From: Synergistaceae bacterium
Lineage (GTDB): Bacteria; Synergistota; Synergistia; Synergistales; Aminobacteriaceae
Direction: 5' to 3'
Assembly: GCA_022837505.1 (NCBI GenBank)
Contig: JALHFZ010000057.1
Location: forward strand, 1-12,089
Length of the DNA: 12,089 nucleotides
The position numbers and the translations under genes are program-made. Of this stretch, positions 6,870-12,089 are shown one piece after another (the stretch's first letter is position 1; each line of letters opens with the position of its first letter). Under the pieces are notes generated by a model. It saw nothing but the letters and a program-made list of their open reading frames with translations, searched no databases and was not told where the DNA came from.

Positions 6870-8912
6870 ATGAACCAGGTAAACGAAATGAACCGGGACG
6901 CCATGACCATACGACTCGAAGGCCCCCTGCCTGACTATCCGGTCTTCCAGGAGGGAATACGCCGGGCACCCGACCGGGGGTGGACCCTGAACGCCGCCGA
7001 GACGGAACTGGCCCTGAAAAACGCCCTGCGGTACGTTCCCGAGGAATTCCACGGCGAGCTGATCCCCGAATTTCTCGAGGAGCTCCGCACCAGAGGGCGG
7101 ATCTACGCCTACCGCTTCCGCCCGGAAGGGTGCCTGCGAGGGCTCAGCATCGACCAGTACCAGGGAAAGTGCGTCGCGGGGAAGGCCTTTCAGGTCATGA
7201 TCGACAACAACCTCGACTTCGACATCGCCCTCTACCCCTACGAGCTGGTCACCTACGGCGAGACGGGACAGGTCTGCCAGAACTGGCTTCAGTACCGCCT
7301 GCTCAAAAAGTACCTCGAAGAGCTGACGGAGGATACCACCCTCGTGGTGGAGAGCGGACACCCCCTCGGCCTTTTCCGGTCCCGCCCGGAAGCCCCCCGG
7401 GTGATCCTCACCAACGGCCTTCTCGTGGGGCTCTTCGACAACCAGGAGGAGTGGCACCGGGGGATGCAGCTCGGGGTCACCAACTACGGCCAGATGACCG
7501 CCGGAGGGTGGATGTACATCGGCCCCCAGGGGATCGTCCACGGGACCTTCAACACCCTGCTCAACGCCGCCCGCCAGCGCCTCGGGGTGGGACCGAAGGA
7601 GACCCTCGAGGGGGTTCTCTTCGTCTCCTCCGGGCTCGGCGGAATGAGCGGCGCCCAGCCGAAGGCCATGGAGATCGCGGGAGGGGTGGCGATCGTCGCC
7701 GAGGTGGATTCTTCCCGCATCGAAACCCGCCACTGCCAGGGATGGGTGTCCAAGGTCGCCGAGAGCGCCGAAGAGGCCTTTGCCCTGGCGAAGGAGGCGG
7801 TTGAAGGGAAAAAGCCCCTCTCCATCGCCTATCACGGCAATATCGTCGACCTCCTCCAGTACGCCGTGGACAAGGAAATTTCCATCCCCCTGCTCTCCGA
7901 CCAGACCTCCTGCCACGCCCCCTACGACGGAGGATACTGCCCCCAGGGGCTCTCCTTCGAAGAGCGGACGAAGATGCTCTCCGAGGATTCTGCAGAATAC
8001 CGCCGCCTAGTGGACATCTCCCTCAAGAAGCATTTTGAGCTGATAAAGACCCTGAGCGACCGGGGAACCTACTTCTTCGACTACGGCAACTCCTTCCTCC
8101 GGGCCGTCTTCGACGCCGGCGTCAGCGAGGTCTGCAGGAACGGAAAGAATACTTACGACGGGTTCATCTGGCCCTCCTACGTGGAGGACATCATGGGGCC
8201 CATGCTCTTCGACTACGGCTACGGCCCCTTCCGCTGGGTCTGCCTCAGCCGCGACCCGGAGGACCTGCGAAAGACAGACAGAGCTGCCATGGCCTGCATC
8301 GACCCCGACCGCCGCTCCCAGGACTACGACAACTGGGTCTGGATCCGGGACGCCGAGAAGAACGCCCTCGTGGTGGGAACCCAGGCGCGGATTCTCTACT
8401 CCGACGCCGAGGGGCGCACAAAAATCGCCCTCAAATTCAACGAGATGGTCCGCAAGGGGGAGATCGGCCCCGTCATGCTCGGCCGGGACCACCACGACGT
8501 CTCGGGGACGGACTCCCCCTACAGGGAGACATCCAACATCAAGGACGGCAGCAACATCTGCGCCGATATGGCCACGGCCTGCTTCGCCGGAAACGCCGCC
8601 CGGGGGATGACCCTCTGCGCCCTCCACAACGGAGGGGGCGTGGGGATCGGCAAGGCCATCAACGGAGGGTTCGGCCTCGTCCTCGACGGAACGGAGCGCA
8701 CCGACGAGATCATCAAATCCGCCATGATGTGGGACGTCCTCGGCGGAGTGGCCCGCAGAGCCTGGGCCCGGAACCCCAACGCCATGGAGACGAGCCGGGA
8801 GGTGAACCGGAACTATCCCGACGGCTACCACATCACCCTCCCCTACACCGTGGATGACGAGAAGGCCGCCCGGGCGGTGGAGGCCCTTTTCGAAGAGAAA
8901 GGCGGCCGGTAG
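6870..8912 (+). CDS. hutU: Urocanate hydratase, long type
   Basis: Urocanase adds water to urocanate to give 4-imidazolone-5-propanoate, the second step of histidine breakdown, using tightly bound NAD+ as an electrophile. The 680-residue product carries the NAD-binding GLGGMSGAQ (255-263), YGQMTAGG and YIGPQGIVHGT, RDHHDVSGTDSP (from 539), and HNGGGVG (586-592) followed by INGGFGLVLDGTE. Short bacterial enzymes have about 560 residues; this length and these motifs match the longer form known from animals. At residue 509 (QARILYS) there is Leu where short enzymes have the signature Cys (ARICW). The ATG at 6870 has GGAGG (6856-6860) 9 bases upstream and follows the IclR stop by one base, suggesting translational coupling. 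A TTG at 6843 would overlap IclR. Confidence 0.97.
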   Translation: MNQVNEMNRDAMTIRLEGPLPDYPVFQEGIRRAPDRGWTLNAAETELALKNALRYVPEEFHGELIPEFLEELRTRGRIYAYRFRPEGCLRGLSIDQYQGKCVAGKAFQVMIDNNLDFDIALYPYELVTYGETGQVCQNWLQYRLLKKYLEELTEDTTLVVESGHPLGLFRSRPEAPRVILTNGLLVGLFDNQEEWHRGMQLGVTNYGQMTAGGWMYIGPQGIVHGTFNTLLNAARQRLGVGPKETLEGVLFVSSGLGGMSGAQPKAMEIAGGVAIVAEVDSSRIETRHCQGWVSKVAESAEEAFALAKEAVEGKKPLSIAYHGNIVDLLQYAVDKEISIPLLSDQTSCHAPYDGGYCPQGLSFEERTKMLSEDSAEYRRLVDISLKKHFELIKTLSDRGTYFFDYGNSFLRAVFDAGVSEVCRNGKNTYDGFIWPSYVEDIMGPMLFDYGYGPFRWVCLSRDPEDLRKTDRAAMACIDPDRRSQDYDNWVWIRDAEKNALVVGTQARILYSDAEGRTKIALKFNEMVRKGEIGPVMLGRDHHDVSGTDSPYRETSNIKDGSNICADMATACFAGNAARGMTLCALHNGGGVGIGKAINGGFGLVLDGTERTDEIIKSAMMWDVLGGVARRAWARNPNAMETSREVNRNYPDGYHITLPYTVDDEKAARAVEALFEEKGGR

Positions 8913-8921
8913 AGGGCGAAG

Positions 8922-9500
8922 ATGAAAATCCTGCACAAGACCCTCGCCGACTATAAAAGCATGCCGTGGAAGAACGGCGGCGGAACCACCCTGGAGATGG
9001 CAATCTCCCCCGAAGGGGCAACCCTTGGGGACGGGAGCTTTCTCTGGAGGGTCAGCTCGGCGGACGTCTCCACGGGAGGCCCCTTCTCCCTCTTTCCGGA
9101 ACATGACCGCCTGCTCTTTCTCCTCTCGGGGGGAGGGATGATCCTGTCCGGAGAAGGACGCCAGCTCTCCCTGGGGCGTTCCCTCTGGGCCGAGAGATTC
9201 CGCGGAGACATACCCTGCGAGTGTACATTACCCCTGGGCCCGGTGAAGGACTTCAACGTGATCTGGAGGAGAGATGCCTTTGAATGCACTTTTCAGGAGC
9301 TTCACCCCGACGGACAGGAACTTCTTCCCCTCGAGGGAGACATTACGATCTTTTTTGCCCCCTCGGGGATCAGTGAGGCCTGCTGCGACCTTCTCCGCAC
9401 CATGGATCTCGTGATCGCCGAGGACTATTCCCCCGGCGAGAAGGTCCCCATCGGGGGCATAGGGAACCCCCTGTTGGTTTTCACCCTGGAGAAAATATAA
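8922..9500 (+). CDS. hutD: HutD/Ves family cupin-like protein
   Basis: A 192-residue protein of the HutD/Ves family (PF05962), a beta-barrel cupin-like fold often encoded with histidine-utilisation genes. Visible family blocks are MPWKNGGGTTLEMAISP (14-30), FLWRVSSADV (40-49), GPFSLFPEHDRLLFLLSGGG (53-72) and KDFNVIWRR (near 110). In Pseudomonas, HutD has been proposed to sense urocanate or formylglutamate and set an upper limit on hut expression; no enzyme activity is established. It starts 9 bases after the hutU stop codon with a weak GAGGG site, so it is the third gene of the operon. It is followed at once by a strong terminator. Confidence 0.93.
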   Translation: MKILHKTLADYKSMPWKNGGGTTLEMAISPEGATLGDGSFLWRVSSADVSTGGPFSLFPEHDRLLFLLSGGGMILSGEGRQLSLGRSLWAERFRGDIPCECTLPLGPVKDFNVIWRRDAFECTFQELHPDGQELLPLEGDITIFFAPSGISEACCDLLRTMDLVIAEDYSPGEKVPIGGIGNPLLVFTLEKI

Positions 9501-9504
9501 ACAG

Positions 9505-9540
9505 AAAAAAGGCCTCTCCGGCGCCGGAGAGGCCTTTTTT
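9505..9540. terminator. Bidirectional terminator between hutD and the AEC transporter gene
   Basis: A perfect 36-base palindrome: six As, GGCCTCTCCGGC, GCCGGAGAGGCC, six Ts. Read from either strand it is a 12-base GC-rich stem followed by six Ts. It starts 4 bases after the hutD stop and ends 6 bases before the stop of the convergent gene, so it can end both transcripts. Confidence 0.93.
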
Positions 9541-9546
9541 CCGTTT

Positions 9547-10479
9547 TCACGAGAAGGCGGCGAGGAGGGAGATCCACAGGGGAACGGTGAGGCCCGACAG
9601 GATGGTGCTCACCGTGATGGTGGCCGCGGCGTGCTCGGCATCCATTCCGAAGACCTGGGAGAGAATGAAGCAGTCCACCGCCACGGGCATGGCGGCGATG
9701 AGGATTACGGTCTGAAAGACCACGGGGCTCACCGGCCAGAGGGTGAGGAGCATCCACGTGAGGGCGGGAAAGAGGAGCAGCTTCAGGGCCGCATCCCGCC
9801 ACACCCGGGCGAACATCTTCGTCAGCCCCTCCAGCTTCAGGGATGCCCCGAGGGAGAGAAGGGCCATGCCGCTGGCGATGTTCCCCAGCAGTTTAAGGGT
9901 CTCGTCGAGCCAGGTGGGAAAGGCCCCGAACCCGAGCAGGGCCAGGGTGAATCCTCCGAGGCTCGAGAGAACCAGGGGATTTTTTCCGAGACTCACGGTG
10001 GTCCCCCGGAGGGTCTTCCATGAAATGCCCCCCGAGAGGGCGAGCTGCGCCCAGAGAATGGAGAGGATCTGGTAGCCGATGAAGGTGAAGGCCAGGTAGA
10101 TGGAGAGCACCTCCACCCCCTTCACCCCAACGGCCACGGTGACGACCGGAAGCCCCATGAAGACCGTGTTCGACCGGATGAGCATCAGCGTTGAGGTGGC
10201 GGAGCGGACGGGGCCTTCTCCCGACAGTTTCGACAGCAGCCAGGCAAGGGGAGGGGCTGTCGCGAAGGAGACGTAGACCGCCAGAACCATGTGCCTGTCG
10301 AAAAGGGATGTCATATCCGCCCCGGCGGTCATCCGCAGGATCAGGGCGGGAATGGCCACCCAGTACAGTGCCCGGTTGATCTGGGCGAAGGCCTCGGGGG
10401 AGACCGTCCCCTTCCGCCGCAGCATCCACCCCGCGGCCATGACGAGCGCCACGGGAAGGATCACGAGAAAACCGTGCAT
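9547..10479 (-). CDS. AEC family transporter (auxin efflux carrier superfamily)
   Basis: A 310-residue integral membrane protein with about ten hydrophobic segments, the first at residues 4-19. Family landmarks are SNTVFMGLP (103-111) in the first half, KNPLVLSSLGG (166-176), LSLGASL (208-214), and AAMPVAVDCFILSQVFGMD (262-280) followed by STILSGLTVPLW (291-302). Characterised bacterial AEC proteins move organic acids such as malate or malonate, but the substrate here is unknown. Its ATG lies 5 bases after the asd stop codon without a strong ribosome binding site, so translation is probably coupled to asd in a two-gene operon. That link would fit export of an aspartate-derived metabolite, but this is speculative; a role in urocanate or histidine transport is not supported, because the gene is convergent to the hut operon. 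Confidence 0.9.
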   Translation of the reverse strand: MHGFLVILPVALVMAAGWMLRRKGTVSPEAFAQINRALYWVAIPALILRMTAGADMTSLFDRHMVLAVYVSFATAPPLAWLLSKLSGEGPVRSATSTLMLIRSNTVFMGLPVVTVAVGVKGVEVLSIYLAFTFIGYQILSILWAQLALSGGISWKTLRGTTVSLGKNPLVLSSLGGFTLALLGFGAFPTWLDETLKLLGNIASGMALLSLGASLKLEGLTKMFARVWRDAALKLLLFPALTWMLLTLWPVSPVVFQTVILIAAMPVAVDCFILSQVFGMDAEHAAATITVSTILSGLTVPLWISLLAAFS

Positions 10480-10484
10480 GGGAG

Positions 10485-11453
10485 CTAGTTCAGTTCTCTG
10501 TGCTTCAGCAGGATCCGCACGGCGTTGGTGGCGGCCCCCACCCGGATATTGTCCGCCACGTTCCAGCAGAGGAAGCGGGTATCGTCGAAGGCCCGGAGGC
10601 GGCTCACGAAGACCGTATCGGTCCCCGCCCCGTCCTGAGGGGTCACCAGGTCCTCGGAATAGACCACGCTCTCGCTTCCCCTCAGGGCATCGGCCAGACC
10701 GGCGAGGGTGAAGGGCTTCCGGGTCTCGGCGAAGACGGCCTCTGAATGGCTGTAGAGCACGGGAACCCGCACGGTGGTGGGCCAGACGGAGATGTCGGGG
10801 TCACGGAAGATCTTGCGGGTCTCGTTCACCATCTTCATCTCCTCGTCGGTGAAGCCGTTGTCGAGGAGCGTTCCTATCTTCGGGATGACGTTGAGGTGAA
10901 TCTGCTTGCCGAACTTCTTCGCCTCCGTGCTCCCCCGCATCTGTTCCTCGAGCTCGTCCATTCCTCCCCGCCCCGCCCCCGAGACGGACTGGTAGGTGCT
11001 CACCACGATGGAACGGATGCCGAAGAGCTCGTGGATCTTCGAGAGGCCGAGGACCATCTGGATGGTGGAACAGTTGGGGTTCGCCACGATCCCCTTCCGG
11101 TACCCCTTCAGCAAGTCTCCGTTGATCTCCGGCACCACCAGGGGTATATCCTCATCCATCCGGAAGGCAGAGGAATTGTCGATAACCACGCTCCCCGCCT
11201 CAGCCGCGAGGGGGGCGAACTCCCGGGAGACGGCCCCTCCCGCCGAGAAGAGAAGGTAGTCGTACCCCCTCTTCATGGCCCCAGCGGTGAGCTCCTTCAC
11301 CTCGTATTCCTTCCCGGCGAAGGTCAGTTTCGACCCAGCACTTTTCGCCGAGGCATAGAAATCCACCCCTTCGGGGCGGACGGATTTTTCCTCCAGAATC
11401 CTGATTATCATCCGGCCCACTTCGCCGGTGGAGCCAACCACTGCCAGTTTCAC
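10485..11453 (-). CDS. asd: Aspartate-semialdehyde dehydrogenase
   Basis: Asd reduces aspartyl-4-phosphate to aspartate-4-semialdehyde with NADPH, the branch point to lysine/diaminopimelate, threonine and methionine. In the 322-residue product the NADP-binding loop is GSTGEVG (7-13), SSAFRM (94-99) holds a substrate-binding Arg, the catalytic Cys is C128 in NPNCST, SGAGRGG (158-164) follows, and RVPVLYSH ends in the likely catalytic H236. The start is set at GTG 11453 because GGAGG lies 8 bases upstream and the protein then begins MKLAVVGSTG as is usual; an ATG two codons earlier is too close to that site, and a TTG at 11471 precedes it. The gene is transcribed from a consensus promoter and is followed 5 bases later by the AEC transporter gene. 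Confidence 0.96.
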   Translation of the reverse strand: MKLAVVGSTGEVGRMIIRILEEKSVRPEGVDFYASAKSAGSKLTFAGKEYEVKELTAGAMKRGYDYLLFSAGGAVSREFAPLAAEAGSVVIDNSSAFRMDEDIPLVVPEINGDLLKGYRKGIVANPNCSTIQMVLGLSKIHELFGIRSIVVSTYQSVSGAGRGGMDELEEQMRGSTEAKKFGKQIHLNVIPKIGTLLDNGFTDEEMKMVNETRKIFRDPDISVWPTTVRVPVLYSHSEAVFAETRKPFTLAGLADALRGSESVVYSEDLVTPQDGAGTDTVFVSRLRAFDDTRFLCWNVADNIRVGAATNAVRILLKHRELN

Positions 11454-11481
11454 ACCCATCTCCTCCTTCAATAGAGAAACA

Positions 11482-11506
11482 GGCCCGCCCCACGAAGGAA
11501 CGAGCC
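11482..11506 (-). promoter_or_regulatory. Hairpin in the asd leader RNA
   Basis: In the minus-strand RNA, GGCUCGUUCC can pair with GGGGCGGGCC over 10 base pairs (three G-U) around the loop UUCGU. It sits between the predicted start of transcription (near 11522) and the asd ribosome binding site, about 15 bases before it. No long U run follows, so it is not an obvious terminator; it may stabilise the message or control translation. Confidence 0.45.
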
Positions 11507-11528
11507 CGTAATTTCGCGGTTTGCAGGG

Positions 11529-11557
11529 ATTATAGGAAGAGCGTCCCCTGCTGTCAA
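11529..11557 (-). promoter_or_regulatory. Consensus sigma70 promoter of asd
   Basis: On the minus strand TTGACA (11557-11552), a 17-base spacer and TATAAT (11534-11529): both boxes and the spacing match consensus exactly. Transcription would start near 11522, giving a leader of about 69 bases before the GTG start. Confidence 0.9.
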
Positions 11558-11559
11558 GA

Positions 11560-11586
11560 AAAAGTTTCCGTCCTGAAAAGTTTCCG
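11560..11586. repeat. Direct repeat just upstream of the asd promoter
   Basis: AAAAGTTTCCG occurs at 11560-11570 and again at 11576-11586, with a 16-base period, starting 3 bases beyond the -35 box. The place suits a regulator site or an UP-type element. Confidence 0.6.
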
Positions 11587-11588
11587 CC

Positions 11589-11609
11589 CCGCTCTCCCCC
11601 GGAGAACGG
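11589..11609 (-). terminator. Possible terminator of the PPC-domain gene
   Basis: CCGTTCTCC and GGAGAGCGG pair over 9 base pairs (one G-U) around GGG, 6 bases after the stop codon on the minus strand. The following sequence has only short T runs, so termination may be weak. Confidence 0.35.
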
Positions 11610-11615
11610 CAGAGG

Positions 11616-12089
11616 TTAATTTTCCTTTCGTTCCTCCACCGGCTGCCCGTCGAGGTTGAAGAGGGGCATGTCCGTTTCGTCGTCCTGAGCCCGGGAGAGG
11701 GTGAGGCCGTCATAGACTTCGATGGCGATCTCCACGGTCACGGCCACGGGGTTGCCCTCCTCGACGATATGGCCGCCCCACATTCTTGCCGTGAGATCGC
11801 AGAAGGCTGCGTGAAGGTGCACCGCCAGCTCCCCCGAATCGGCCATCCTTCCGATCGTCCCGCTTCCCGTGATCAGCTCAATGGGGCCTTCGAGGGTTTT
11901 AGGAGGGCCGTATTTCAGCCCCGCCTTCTTCTCGCCATCGGGGATGGGCCAGACGAAGCAGACCTGGCTGAGGCTTCCGAGCATTGCGGTGATGGCTCCG
12001 GCATTGATCTCATGTTTTTCGCAGATCGCCCTGATGGCCGGAATCAGATCCGAGCCGGGGAAAATCCGGGCGAAAATCTTCCGGGGCTG
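11616..12089 (-). CDS. PPC (DUF296) domain protein, 5' partial
   Basis: The frame stays open to the right edge, so the start is outside the window; 157 residues are visible. An internal ATG at 11984 is not the start, because the 35 codons before it (including RIFPGSDLIPAIRAICEKH) belong to the same domain. The plant-and-prokaryote-conserved domain is recognised from that helix, AGAITAMLGSLSQV, the HLHAAFCD stretch and the GGHIVEEG loop, then VAVTVEIAIEVYDG. In prokaryotic members of known structure the His residues of HLH and GGH can bind a metal and the protein forms trimers, but the cellular role is not settled. The protein continues past the domain into an acidic tail. It is transcribed separately from asd, which has its own promoter. 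Confidence 0.85.
   Translation of the reverse strand, partial: QPRKIFARIFPGSDLIPAIRAICEKHEINAGAITAMLGSLSQVCFVWPIPDGEKKAGLKYGPPKTLEGPIELITGSGTIGRMADSGELAVHLHAAFCDLTARMWGGHIVEEGNPVAVTVEIAIEVYDGLTLSRAQDDETDMPLFNLDGQPVEERKEN

Noticed and set aside
6705..7916. 403-codon minus-strand frame
   Set aside because: Lies opposite IclR and hutU, which are certain genes; composition is typical of an antisense frame in GC-rich DNA.
8007..9104. 365-codon minus-strand frame
   Set aside because: Opposite hutU and hutD, with no recognisable domain or ribosome binding site.
11454..11528. Lysine riboswitch upstream of asd
   Set aside because: The leader is about 69 bases, far shorter than the lysine riboswitch, and shows only one hairpin.
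11616..11984. Complete 122-residue protein starting at the ATG at 11984
   Set aside because: The frame continues upstream to the window edge with residues that fit the PPC domain, so the gene is partial rather than short.

Overview
The window is GC-rich bacterial chromosome with densely packed genes and strong G/C preference at third codon positions. Gene content (a long-type urocanase, an IclR regulator, a clostripain-like protein, an AEC carrier, an acyl-ACP thioesterase and DUF4332) resembles amino-acid-fermenting anaerobes such as Synergistota. That assignment is inference only: there is no rRNA or other phylogenetic marker here. I see no tRNA, rRNA, CRISPR array, insertion sequence or phage gene.

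Layout from left to right. (1) The 3' part of a large exported-looking protein on the + strand, probably the C-terminal half of a clostripain-family (C11) peptidase. It ends in two similar GxW modules joined by a Pro/Gln-rich linker and is followed by an intrinsic terminator. (2) A gene-poor gap. (3) Four separately spaced minus-strand genes: rsgA (ribosome-assembly GTPase), a ferritin-like diiron protein, a DUF4332 helix-hairpin-helix protein with its own sigma70-type promoter, and an acyl-ACP thioesterase. (4) A 345-base divergent intergenic region. It carries a terminator-like hairpin on the minus strand and, on the + strand, a near-consensus promoter with a perfect 10+10 palindrome over its start site. 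(5) A compact + strand operon: IclR regulator, hutU (urocanate hydratase) and hutD. (6) A perfect 36-base palindrome acting as a shared terminator. (7) A minus-strand asd-AEC transporter pair behind a fully consensus TTGACA-N17-TATAAT promoter. (8) The 3' part of a PPC-domain (DUF296) gene running off the right edge.

The clearest functional unit is the IclR-hutU-hutD operon. It points to urocanate/histidine breakdown controlled by an IclR protein that probably represses its own promoter. The hutH, hutI and formimidoylglutamate genes are not in the window. HutU is of the long type I know from animals: it has Leu where the short bacterial enzyme has its signature Cys. The asd-AEC pair links aspartate-family amino acid synthesis to a membrane carrier of unknown substrate. 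Several start codons were moved to match ribosome binding sites (rsgA, DUF4332, thioesterase, IclR, hutU, asd). I found no clearly new multi-gene system. The most unusual items are the IclR palindrome/operon, the long urocanase and the duplicated C-terminal modules of the first gene.
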